The notes beneath the pieces were generated by a model, which searched no databases, was not told where the DNA came from, and worked only from the letters and a program-made list of their open reading frames with translations. Shown in pieces: positions 17,165 to 24,789 of a stretch of DNA of 49,329 nt. The DNA comes from Absicoccus intestinalis (lineage in GTDB: Bacteria; Bacillota_I; Bacilli_A; Erysipelotrichales; Erysipelotrichaceae). Position 1 is the first letter of the stretch; every line of letters begins with the position of its first letter. Location: contig NZ_JALBUS010000015.1 in the NCBI RefSeq assembly GCF_033971885.1, positions 1-49,329 of the forward strand, given 5' to 3'. Both the position numbers and the translations under genes were made by a program.

Positions 17165-17440
17165 CTACCACCAAAACTTCACTTCAAAACCGGTTTCATT
17201 GGAAACAACGGGGATCGAATGCATATCCATATGATCGATCCGAATGGAACCAAACGATCCCAATTCCTTAAGAAATCGAGAAATCATCGAAGCCTCACCT
17301 TGAATCTCCATTTCGACCCGGCCATCCATATCGTTACGACACCATCCACTCAAATGCATCTTTTCGGCCAATTGTGAAGCTGTCCAACGAAAGCCGACAC
17401 CTTGTACTTGTCCCGTAAACCAAATGTGTTTTCTTTCCAT
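17165..17440 (-). CDS. Acylphosphatase
   Basis: 91 residues, the standard size. Hydrolyses acyl phosphates. The catalytic Arg18 in QVQGVGFRW and Asn36 in GWCRNDMDGRVE are present. The start at ATG 17440 is set by the family N-terminus and by an extended -10 box (TGG TATACT, 17452-17447) only 6 nt upstream; there is no ribosome site, so it is probably leaderless. It is the first gene of the acylphosphatase-HAD-MATE-fumC-malic enzyme series. Confidence 0.9.
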   Translation of the reverse strand: MERKHIWFTGQVQGVGFRWTASQLAEKMHLSGWCRNDMDGRVEMEIQGEASMISRFLKELGSFGSIRIDHMDMHSIPVVSNETGFEVKFWW

Positions 17441-17511
17441 GCTTCTAGTATACCATGCGATCCTCTTTTTTAGAGGCCTCGCACGACAAAATATGGATAA
17501 ATGATCCAATG

Positions 17512-17536
17512 AAAAAATCCTGGAATGTTCCAGGAT
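17512..17536 (-). terminator. Terminator after ldh
   Basis: ATCCTGGAA/TTCCAGGAT with a 2-nt centre, followed by TTTTTT on the minus strand, just past the ldh stop. Confidence 0.9.
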
Positions 17537-17548
17537 CCTCTGCGTTTA

Positions 17549-18496
17549 TCATGCATGAAAAGCTTGTTGGATGACATCTTTTAAGACAATGGAAGATTGT
17601 TGAAGTTCTTCTTGTTCTTTTTCATTCAATTCCATCGGAACCAATGTTTCGATGCCATCTTTTCCGACAATAGCTGGCATGCTTAAAGTTACATCGTTTA
17701 AGCCATATTCGCCATGCATCGCACTCGATACGGGCAATACGGATTTTTCATCTCGAATAATGGCTTCACAAATACGTTTGACACTCATCGCAATGCCATA
17801 GTAGGTTGCTTTTTTCTTCTCAATAATTTCATAGGCACTATTTTTTACATCTTGTGCAATTTTATACATGGACTGTTCATGGTGGAAATGACCACGCATC
17901 TCACAAAAATCATCCAATGGGACACCGGATACGCGAACACAGCTCCAAGCCGCAATTTCACTATCGCCATGTTCACCAATGATCATCGCATCGACATTGC
18001 GAGGATCCACGGCTAAGTGTTGTCCTAACATATATTGAAGACGGGCTGTATCCAAAACAGTACCCGATCCAAACACACGGTTTTCAGGTAAACCACTCAT
18101 TTTTTGTGCTACATAGGTCAAGATATCCACTGGATTGGCAACAACCAAAAGAATACCTTGCACATCGCGTTTGGCAATTTCAGGTAAAATGGATTGGAAA
18201 ATACCAACATTCTTTTTTACTAGATCCAATCGGGTCTCTCCGGGTTTTTGGCCTGCACCAGCAGAAATGATGATGATGGCTGCATCGACAATATCATCAT
18301 ACGTACCGGCATAGATTTGCATTGGTGACGCAAAGGGCAAACCATGACTGATATCTAAAGCTTCCCCTTCGGCTTTTTCTTGATTGGCATCGATCAAGAC
18401 CATTTCGGAGAATAAACCACTTTGCATCAAGGCAAAACAAGAGGCGGAACCCACAAAACCGCAACCAATCATCGCAACCTTTCGAACATTGACCAT
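17549..18496 (-). CDS. ldh: L-lactate dehydrogenase
   Basis: 315 residues. Reduces pyruvate to L-lactate with NADH. N-terminal Rossmann GCGFVGSASC, the substrate region GSGTVLDTARLQYMLG with a catalytic Arg, and the active histidine in IGEHGDSEIAAWS are clear. The ATG at 18496 follows GGAGGGATAAAC, where the GGAGG lies in the end of the cupin gene 2 bp away, so both are one transcript closed by a terminator. Confidence 0.96.
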   Translation of the reverse strand: MVNVRKVAMIGCGFVGSASCFALMQSGLFSEMVLIDANQEKAEGEALDISHGLPFASPMQIYAGTYDDIVDAAIIIISAGAGQKPGETRLDLVKKNVGIFQSILPEIAKRDVQGILLVVANPVDILTYVAQKMSGLPENRVFGSGTVLDTARLQYMLGQHLAVDPRNVDAMIIGEHGDSEIAAWSCVRVSGVPLDDFCEMRGHFHHEQSMYKIAQDVKNSAYEIIEKKKATYYGIAMSVKRICEAIIRDEKSVLPVSSAMHGEYGLNDVTLSMPAIVGKDGIETLVPMELNEKEQEELQQSSIVLKDVIQQAFHA

Positions 18497-18498
18497 GT

Positions 18499-19107
18499 TT
18501 ATCCCTCCAATTCAACCAATAAAGCCATTTTAAATGGACCATTTGCTTGTACGGCATGTTTGCCATTCTTTTCAAAACGGAAATTTTCACCCGCATGCAC
18601 TTCATATGGCTTTCCTTCATAAGTGATCGTGGCTTGACCATCTAACGCAAAGATCAAGGCATTGCCTGGAGCTGCATGTTCGGCCAATGCACAGCCATCA
18701 TCAAAAGCCATGATCACAAATTTCATCTTATCGTTGGATAAAAGATCCATATTTACGATTTTCCCGGCTTGATAGGGAATCAAATCTTTCAATTGAAACA
18801 CATCTACATTTTTTAATACTTCATTCATCTTCGTTTCCTCCTTGATCAATATTTCTGTATAAACCGAATCTGTCTCTGCTTCGACACCACTCAAAGTATT
18901 GGCAGCTACAAATAAACAATCCTTGTCTTGTAGCGCGTGGCCATTTATTTTTAATTTGCCGGTATCCACGATATACAACGCATCACATGGATATCTCTCC
19001 GCTGAGATCGATGTCTGTTTGGCTAAAGAAAAATGGGTGACATCGGCCATTTCTTGATGAGATATCGTGCATCCTGCAACCGGTATGTTTTCATCATACA
19101 GTTTCAT
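18499..19107 (-). CDS. Cupin protein, apparent two-cupin fusion with an internal start
   Basis: 202 residues. The C-terminal half (from Met94) matches the common ~110-residue stand-alone cupin (FVIMAFDDGCALAEHAAPG, ALDGQATITYEG, HAGENFRFEKNGKHAVQ). The N-terminal ~90 residues form a second, weaker cupin-like half (ERYPCDALYIVDTGKLKING). Before Met94 stands AAGGAGG with 8-nt spacing to ATG 18828, as good as any start in the window, so a separate 109-residue product is likely besides the full protein. The first start (19107) also has AGGAGG. Located directly upstream of ldh; role unknown, perhaps sensing or binding a small acid or sugar. Confidence 0.8.
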   Translation of the reverse strand: MKLYDENIPVAGCTISHQEMADVTHFSLAKQTSISAERYPCDALYIVDTGKLKINGHALQDKDCLFVAANTLSGVEAETDSVYTEILIKEETKMNEVLKNVDVFQLKDLIPYQAGKIVNMDLLSNDKMKFVIMAFDDGCALAEHAAPGNALIFALDGQATITYEGKPYEVHAGENFRFEKNGKHAVQANGPFKMALLVELEG

Positions 19108-19140
19108 AGGCTACCTCCTGATTCTTATTATAGAGAACCT

Positions 19141-19174
19141 AAAAAAAGACCTCGTTGTTTTTCCAACGAAGTCT
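19141..19174 (-). terminator. Terminator after ndk
   Basis: AGACTTCGTTG and CAACGAGGTCT pair around GAAAAA on the minus strand (G-U pairs in the middle) and are followed by a T run. The stem overlaps the ndk stop. Confidence 0.85.
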
Positions 19175-19577
19175 AACCAAAAAAGCGTTTTATTTCAATT
19201 TCGGCCGTCTCGGGGCCATCCGATCCATGAATCAAATTATAAGTCGTAGAAGAAGCTAGATCCCCACGAATCGTACCAGCTTGGGCTTGTTCAAATTTCG
19301 TAGCTCCCATCAATTGACGAATCCCGGCAATCGCATTTTCCCCTTCCCAGATCATGGCCAAGACGGGACCTGAAGTCATATAAGCCACCGTTTCAGGAAA
19401 AAAAGGTTTGTCAGCAATATGGGCATAGTGTTCTCTTAAAATTGGCTCATCCAACATCATCGTCTTGGCTTGGACCAAATGATAGCCTTTGGCTTCGATA
19501 CGTCCAAGGATTTCCCCCACTAAGCCACGTTGCAGCGCATCGGGTTTCAACATCACATAGGTTCTTTCTTTTGACAT
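19173..19577 (-). CDS. ndk: Nucleoside diphosphate kinase
   Basis: 134 residues, standard. Transfers gamma phosphate between nucleoside tri- and diphosphates through the histidine in NLIHGSDGPETAE. The start KERTYVMLKPDALQRGLVG is typical. Start ATG 19577 behind AAAGAGG, 3 bp after the PlsY-like gene stop. Confidence 0.97.
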   Translation of the reverse strand: MSKERTYVMLKPDALQRGLVGEILGRIEAKGYHLVQAKTMMLDEPILREHYAHIADKPFFPETVAYMTSGPVLAMIWEGENAIAGIRQLMGATKFEQAQAGTIRGDLASSTTYNLIHGSDGPETAEIEIKRFFG

Positions 19578-19580
19578 GTT

Positions 19581-20129
19581 CTACCTCTTTCTAATGTCTT
19601 TTCGAAAAGAATACAGACTCAATCCACTCACTAGGATACAAACTAGACCAGCTTCTTTGCTTTGCATCATCCAAGGAAGGATACAAAGCATCGGCATCCA
19701 TATACCCCCGATCCATAATTTTTTGGATACAACGACAACAAGTCCGCCGATGATCAAGGCAATCAAACCCCACATTGGACGATACATCACCAACAAAGCA
19801 CACGTACAGGCCACACCTTTCCCACCATGAAAATGGCGCCAAAACGGAAAATCATGACCGAAAATGGTCCCCAAGCCTGCATACAATATGGCCAAGGATG
19901 TCGGAAACAACCAATGACTAAGGCCCATCGCAAGAGCACATTTACCTAGATCGCCCAACAATACGATCATGCCCGGTTTGAATCCTAACGTACGCATGAC
20001 ATTGGCCATACCCGGGTTGTGAGAGGCTCCTAAGGTGGCTGCCGAATGGCCGGTATAATGGTAACTAACGACATCCGCCGTTAAAAAAGAGCCACAAAAA
20101 TATCCAATCAAAAGACAAATCCATCTCAT
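19581..20129 (-). CDS. PlsY-like glycerol-3-phosphate acyltransferase (variant)
   Basis: 182 residues, about five membrane helices. The motif GHDFPFWRHFHGGKGVA fits PlsY, which moves acyl groups from acyl phosphate to glycerol-3-phosphate. The first family motif, usually GSGNxGATNxxR, is changed to GASHNPGMANVMR. This may be a divergent paralogue rather than the main PlsY. No ribosome site; a TATGAT box lies 11 nt before the ATG. It is divergent from the GIY-YIG gene with only 23 bp between the start codons. Confidence 0.82.
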   Translation of the reverse strand: MRWICLLIGYFCGSFLTADVVSYHYTGHSAATLGASHNPGMANVMRTLGFKPGMIVLLGDLGKCALAMGLSHWLFPTSLAILYAGLGTIFGHDFPFWRHFHGGKGVACTCALLVMYRPMWGLIALIIGGLVVVVSKKLWIGGIWMPMLCILPWMMQSKEAGLVCILVSGLSLYSFRKDIRKR

Positions 20130-20152
20130 GAAAATAGTATATCATAGATGGT

Positions 20153-20449
20153 ATGAATAAGAATTATGTATATATCGTTGAGTGTGCAGACACCACCTAC
20201 TACACTGGATGGACCAATGATCTCGAAAAACGTATCCATGCGCACAATGTCGGCAAGGGGGCCAAATACACCAAGAGTCGTCGGCCCGTACGGCTTGTGT
20301 ATTATGAGACCTTTGCGACCAAACAAGAAGCCATGGGGCGTGAATATGCGATCAAACAATTATCTCGCCAAGAAAAGGCACAGTTGATCAAAGCAGGATC
20401 GCCGCAATCAAAAACTGTGCCAAATAATAAAGAACATGATTCACAATGA
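20153..20449 (+). CDS. GIY-YIG nuclease-domain protein (YhbQ/UPF0213 type)
   Basis: 98 residues. Single GIY-YIG domain: YVYIVECADTTYYTGWTND at the start, then a catalytic-region Arg in RIHAHN and KGAKYTKSRRPVRLVYYE. A nearly identical layout occurs in E. coli YhbQ; the cellular role is poorly defined (DNA end processing is suggested for the family). The 3' end overlaps the convergent YhhN-like gene by 62 bp. A weak -10 (TAGTAT) lies 12 nt before the ATG and there is no clear ribosome site. Confidence 0.9.
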   Translation: MNKNYVYIVECADTTYYTGWTNDLEKRIHAHNVGKGAKYTKSRRPVRLVYYETFATKQEAMGREYAIKQLSRQEKAQLIKAGSPQSKTVPNNKEHDSQ

Positions 20450-21056
20450 TATCGATGGGACGATCGTTGTTGGTGCCAAAATAGGTCCGGCTCAAGATCA
20501 GATCACTGAATACAAAACAAAGGGTTCCACCAAGTAAAAGGGTCAAGGTGGCATCTTGTTGATAGCCAACCATCAAGGTCAAACTAAACAAAGGAACCGC
20601 AAACAATACCGTACCATAGATCAAGGAGATTCCTTTAAAGATGCCATATCGCAAATGCATGGTTTTTTCCATGCCCACGATCGCATAGCTTAAGCCCATG
20701 GCCACCAACAAGATGACCAATAAAAGCATGGGATGGCCGTATTGGCGCAATAAAAAACAAATCAAAAAGAAGTGTTCGATCGCAAAGGAAATAAAACCCG
20801 CAAACGTATATGGATGATCCTGTTTTGGATAGGTCCATTTCATGCCTAACCACATATCACCAAACACACCACAAAATAAAGCGACCAAGATCAGAATGGC
20901 CATGGAAGATGGATGTTGAAAAGCTAACCAACATGCCCAACCAAAAAAACCAATCGAAGTGGCCACCTTAAAAAAGAGTGCAGATACTCTTTGATGGTTG
21001 ATGCGGGCACGCAAGAACAACACCAACATGATCATGCCCCAAAGAATCCAAATCAT
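20388..21056 (-). CDS. YhhN-family membrane protein (lysoplasmalogenase-like)
   Basis: 222 residues with about eight hydrophobic helices and the family pattern (LFCGVFGDMWLG, FAGFISFAIEHFFLICFLL, LLGGTLCFVFSDLILS). The family (TMEM86/YhhN) hydrolyses the vinyl ether of lysoplasmalogen; many anaerobic Firmicutes make plasmalogens. An upstream ATG at 21062 touches the GAGGGGA ribosome site, so ATG 21056 with 7-nt spacing is preferred. The last 62 bp overlap the GIY-YIG gene tail to tail. Confidence 0.85.
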   Translation of the reverse strand: MIWILWGMIMLVLFLRARINHQRVSALFFKVATSIGFFGWACWLAFQHPSSMAILILVALFCGVFGDMWLGMKWTYPKQDHPYTFAGFISFAIEHFFLICFLLRQYGHPMLLLVILLVAMGLSYAIVGMEKTMHLRYGIFKGISLIYGTVLFAVPLFSLTLMVGYQQDATLTLLLGGTLCFVFSDLILSRTYFGTNNDRPIDIIVNHVLYYLAQFLIAAILL

Positions 21057-21123
21057 AAACATTCCCCTCTTCTTGTTCCACTATAACACATTTACGCTAT
21101 ACTGTTAGTGATGGAGGTTTTTT

Positions 21124-22122
21124 ATGGCAAATATTCGGAAGGGTGAACATCAAAAATTAAAGATGTTGTATTTGATGAAGATCTTTAATGAAGAAACAGA
21201 CGATGCGCATCCATTGACCATGAATCAGATCATTGAGAAATTGGCTGCTTATGGCGTCAATGCCAATCGCAAAACATTGTATCAGGATTTTCAAGAGCTC
21301 CAAGATTTTGGCTTGGACATTACGATGAATCGAACCGGTAAACAATGGACCTATAATGTTGGCAGTCGGTTATTTGAGCTGGCCGAATTAAAATTATTAG
21401 TGGATTCCGTACAATCGGCCAAATTTATCACCGACAAAAAATCAAAAGAATTGATTGGTAAGTTGGAATCCTTGGCAAGCCATGCCGAAGCGAAACAATT
21501 GAATCGACAAGTCATCATTGCCGGTCGCGTCAAGACGATGAATGAGAAGATTTATTATAATGTGGACCGCATCCATGAGGCCATCAATGCCGATAAACAA
21601 ATCGAGTTCTATTACTACCAATGGACGATCCATAAAGAAATGAAAAAAAAGAAAGAAACAAAATATCATGTGAGCCCTTGGGCTTTGATGTGGGATGATG
21701 AAAACTATTATCTCGTTGGTTTTGATGCCCAAGATCAAAAGATCAAGCACTATCGGGTCGATAAGATGAAATATATCGAGATCATTCCTCATGATCGACA
21801 AGGCAAAGAACCATTCAAAAAATTTCGTTTGCCCAATTACACCAAAAGCTTATTTGGGATGTTTGGTGGCAAAGAATGCCATGTGACCCTGCGTGCTAAA
21901 AATGATATGGTTGGTGTCTTGATCGATCGTTTTGGCAAAGACATTGCGATTGAAATCGTCGATCCAGACCATATTCAAACCACCGTTTATGTCGCTGTTA
22001 GTCAACAATTTTTAGGTTGGATCATTGCCCTAGGCAATCAAGTCAAGATCATCGGCCCGGATGATGTGGTCCAACAAATGAAAGCATTGGTACAAAGCGT
22101 ATCCAATCAATACCAAGACTAA
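21124..22122 (+). CDS. WYL-domain transcriptional regulator
   Basis: 332 residues. An N-terminal winged helix-turn-helix (about 8-75, LTMNQIIEKLAAYGVNANRKT) is followed by a WYL domain (about 150-240, IEFYYYQWTIHKEMK, VSPWALMWDDENYYLVGFD, HYRVDKM) and a WCX-like C-terminus (about 250-330). WYL regulators bind nucleic acid or nucleotide ligands and often respond to DNA damage or stress. GGAGG precedes the ATG by 6 nt. No CRISPR or defence genes are adjacent, so it is probably a general regulator. Confidence 0.93.
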   Translation: MANIRKGEHQKLKMLYLMKIFNEETDDAHPLTMNQIIEKLAAYGVNANRKTLYQDFQELQDFGLDITMNRTGKQWTYNVGSRLFELAELKLLVDSVQSAKFITDKKSKELIGKLESLASHAEAKQLNRQVIIAGRVKTMNEKIYYNVDRIHEAINADKQIEFYYYQWTIHKEMKKKKETKYHVSPWALMWDDENYYLVGFDAQDQKIKHYRVDKMKYIEIIPHDRQGKEPFKKFRLPNYTKSLFGMFGGKECHVTLRAKNDMVGVLIDRFGKDIAIEIVDPDHIQTTVYVAVSQQFLGWIIALGNQVKIIGPDDVVQQMKALVQSVSNQYQD

Positions 22123-22124
22123 AG

Positions 22125-22155
22125 AATCCCTAAAGGCATACCTTTAGGGATCTTT
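22125..22155. terminator. Bidirectional terminator between the WYL and uspA genes
   Basis: ATCCCTAAAGG (22126-22136) and CCTTTAGGGAT (22141-22151) form a perfect 11-bp stem with a CATA loop. A-rich left and T-rich right flanks let it serve both converging genes. Confidence 0.9.
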
Positions 22156-22156
22156 C

Positions 22157-22573
22157 TTAATGATTTTTTTCGGGAATGATCATGACAACGGTATCCGCAT
22201 ATTTGACACAATACGTCGTTACCGAACCAATTGTACTAAACCAGCCATCCTTTGTAGATTTGGTCATGATGATCGCATCAAATTTACCTTTTTTGGCATA
22301 TTTGACAATTTCTTCACCCGGATTGCCATAAGCTGTTTCAAAATCCACCTTGTAGCCTAGATCCACCAATTCATCATCGGAACTATGTTTCATGACGGAC
22401 ATCATATATTCTTGCGCAGATGTATACTTGGCTTTGAGCTCCATTTCCCCAACCGAATCCGTTACCATGAACATAGTAATTTCCACATCTTCGGGTTTGT
22501 AGTTTGCCTTTAACCAATCAATTGTTTGTAGACTACGCCGTGTACCATCAATAGGTAATAATACTTTTTTCAT
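22157..22573 (-). CDS. Universal stress protein (UspA family)
   Basis: 138 residues, a single Usp domain. The N-terminus KKVLLPIDGTRRSLQTIDWL and C-terminal FDAIIMTKSTKDGWFSTIGSVTTYCVKYA match the family; the usual ATP-binding G-2x-G-9x-G-S/T pattern is only partly kept, so nucleotide binding is uncertain. GGAG lies 11 nt before the ATG. Confidence 0.88.
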   Translation of the reverse strand: MKKVLLPIDGTRRSLQTIDWLKANYKPEDVEITMFMVTDSVGEMELKAKYTSAQEYMMSVMKHSSDDELVDLGYKVDFETAYGNPGEEIVKYAKKGKFDAIIMTKSTKDGWFSTIGSVTTYCVKYADTVVMIIPEKNH

Positions 22574-22619
22574 ATACCGTCAGTCTCCTTCTCTTTCATT
22601 GATATTATACACTCTCCAT

Positions 22620-22649
22620 AAAAAAACACAAAGTATCACAGATACTTTG
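22620..22649 (-). terminator. Terminator after the hemerythrin gene
   Basis: CAAAGTATC and GATACTTTG pair around a 3-nt loop; TGTTTTTTT follows on the minus strand. The stem overlaps the stop codon. Confidence 0.88.
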
Positions 22650-23178
22650 CGGATAAGCTTTCTAAACTTTTCAAATAAGATTCCACCGGTTCTTTTGCTT
22701 CTTTTTCTTTGCACAAACGATCCACTTTTTCTTTGGACTCTTCCGGTAAATGCATCAAAGCAATTTGGTACAAAACTTGATCTTCCTTTTCGGTATGTTC
22801 CTTCAACAAGGTGGTATAGTAGTCAATTTCCAAACAAGCTGTAGAAACGGCTTCTTCCGTTGGTTCTTCTTTGCATTGTTCCAAAGCATCGGCCAAACGG
22901 GCAATATGCTCTCTACCTTCTTGATGTTCAGGCAACATGACCCCTTGAATGATATCGGTCGTCATCCATACCGTTTCCATAAGTTCCGGAAATAAAATAT
23001 CTTCCTCTTTCATATGATGATGTTTATCGGCATACTTTCGAGCAAAATCAACCGTAGCTTCAAAATCTTCAATTGGTACATCTTCTCCTGCTTGTAACTG
23101 TTTGACCATGGCACGCATGACCTCTAACATTTTTCGTATTTGAATGTGTTCATTCATCATTAAATCAATGGCATACAT
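22636..23178 (-). CDS. Hemerythrin HHE-domain protein
   Basis: 180 residues. A four-helix HHE domain with iron ligands spread over NEHIQIRKML, KHHHMKEEDILFPEL, LPEHQEGREH and LLKEHTEKEDQVLYQ. It binds a di-iron centre and likely handles oxygen or NO or supplies repair iron. The start at ATG 23178 is chosen because GGAGG lies 8 nt upstream; ATGs at 23202 and 23241 are upstream but weaker. It follows malQ by 66 bp after a terminator. Confidence 0.88.
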   Translation of the reverse strand: MYAIDLMMNEHIQIRKMLEVMRAMVKQLQAGEDVPIEDFEATVDFARKYADKHHHMKEEDILFPELMETVWMTTDIIQGVMLPEHQEGREHIARLADALEQCKEEPTEEAVSTACLEIDYYTTLLKEHTEKEDQVLYQIALMHLPEESKEKVDRLCKEKEAKEPVESYLKSLESLSAKYL

Positions 23179-23219
23179 CGTACTTTCCTCCAACGCGTAC
23201 ATGGTATCATGGTCCTTAT

Positions 23220-23243
23220 AAAATAAACGTTGGAAAACCAACG
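23220..23243 (-). terminator. Terminator after malQ
   Basis: CGTTGG, TTTT loop, CCAACG, then TTTATTTT on the minus strand, adjacent to the malQ stop. Confidence 0.8.
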
Positions 23244-23244
23244 C

Positions 23245-24729
23245 TTATTTTAATCGCCCATAAATATCAGCCAGATCACGAATACTATATGCCAATTCAT
23301 CCGATAAGAAATGGGGAACCAAACGCCACTGCCAATTGCCCTGTGAAGTACCTGGCGTATTGATCCTTGCTTCCTTGCCTTTGACCAAGTAATCCGATAA
23401 AGATACAATGGCTAGATTGGCCACCGAACGATACGCTTCCCGAATGAAATCCCATACAAATTGACCTGGATTGTTGGCATCCGTATGAATGTATTTCGAA
23501 GCAAAGATACGATCACTTTCATTCAAGGTTTCAAACCATTCCAACGTGGTTGGATTATCATGCGTACCCGTATAAACGACACTATTCTTCTTATGATTAT
23601 GGGTCAAATAGTAACTATCATGATTCCATCCCGTAAACGCAAATTGTAAAACGTTCATGCCCGGGAAGCCACTCTCTTTTAATAATTTTTCTTTTTCCGG
23701 GGTATTGGTGCCCAAGTCTTCGGCAATGATCTGTATATCCGGACAAACCCGTTTCAACACTTGAAAGAAATCCAATCCTGGCCCTTTTTTCGCAATACCG
23801 TTTTCAGCGGTTTGATCCTCATAAGGAATCGCACAATATTCACTAAACCCATGAAAATGATCGATTCGCACCACATCAAACCAATTTTGGGCATGTTGCA
23901 TCCGTTGCATCCACCAATCGTAATGGGTCTTCTTTAAAGCCGACCAATCATAGACTGGATTGCCCCATCGTTGACCCGTAGGGCTAAAAGCATCCGGCAG
24001 TGTTCCAGCCACATATTTAGGTAGGTAGTCTTCATCCATCCAGAAAATTTCGGGATGTGCCCACACATCACTGGAATCCATTGCACAATAGAAAGGCATA
24101 TCCCCAATGATCTGAATGCCTTGGGAATGAGCATAAGCCAATACTTTTTTCCATTGTTTCGCAAATTCATATTGTTGGAAATAATAAAAATTCATTACTT
24201 TTTTATTTTCCGTTTCTATTTGTTTCAAATAACTTGGCTTGCGCATGCGTGCCTCTAAAGGCCAATCATTCCAACTTTTGCCTTCCTGCTGTTTTTTGAT
24301 GACCATATATAAAGCATAGTCTTTTAACCAATACGATGCTTCTTTTTTAAATGTCTCATAGTCATCATCGGCATGAAACCGCACAAAAGCTTGTTTGATC
24401 AAGTCTTGGCGATAATTATATAATGCGCCATAATTGATATGTTCCACATCATGACCAAAATCATAGCTATTGCATTCTTCTTCGGTCAATAAACCATCTT
24501 GGATCAGATCTTCTAAAGAAATGAAATAGGGATTGCCCGCAAAAGCAGAAACCGGTTGATAGGGCGAATCGCCAAATCCGGTCGGATGCATAGGCAAGAT
24601 CTGCCAATAAGTTTGTCCGGCTTTTTTTAAAAAGTCGATAAATTCATACGCTTCCTTAGAGAAGCAACCAATCCCATATCGAGATGGCAAAGAAAAAATA
24701 GGGTATAAAATACCTGCACTGCGTTTCAT
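23245..24729 (-). CDS. malQ: 4-alpha-glucanotransferase (amylomaltase)
   Basis: 494 residues, GH77. Transfers glucan segments between maltodextrins. The catalytic Asp lies in VVRIDHFHGF, the acid Glu in IIAEDLGTN, and a third Asp in YTGTHDNPTTLEW. The start ATG 24729 has GAGGA 6 nt upstream and the standard N-terminus RSAGILYPIFSLPSRYGIG. An ATG at 24735 also fits. It works with the GH13 enzyme at 31960 on intracellular glucans. Divergent from the GTPase-nuclease gene, 60 bp apart. Confidence 0.95.
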   Translation of the reverse strand: MKRSAGILYPIFSLPSRYGIGCFSKEAYEFIDFLKKAGQTYWQILPMHPTGFGDSPYQPVSAFAGNPYFISLEDLIQDGLLTEEECNSYDFGHDVEHINYGALYNYRQDLIKQAFVRFHADDDYETFKKEASYWLKDYALYMVIKKQQEGKSWNDWPLEARMRKPSYLKQIETENKKVMNFYYFQQYEFAKQWKKVLAYAHSQGIQIIGDMPFYCAMDSSDVWAHPEIFWMDEDYLPKYVAGTLPDAFSPTGQRWGNPVYDWSALKKTHYDWWMQRMQHAQNWFDVVRIDHFHGFSEYCAIPYEDQTAENGIAKKGPGLDFFQVLKRVCPDIQIIAEDLGTNTPEKEKLLKESGFPGMNVLQFAFTGWNHDSYYLTHNHKKNSVVYTGTHDNPTTLEWFETLNESDRIFASKYIHTDANNPGQFVWDFIREAYRSVANLAIVSLSDYLVKGKEARINTPGTSQGNWQWRLVPHFLSDELAYSIRDLADIYGRLK

Positions 24730-24789
24730 GATCATTCCTCTTTTACTTTCGATTTCTATTTTAGCACAAAAGTATGATAGTCTTGTGGT

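Noticed and set aside
21124..22122. WYL regulator as a sign of a defence island
   Set aside because: No Cas, restriction, toxin or phage genes are nearby; neighbours are ordinary metabolic and stress genes.
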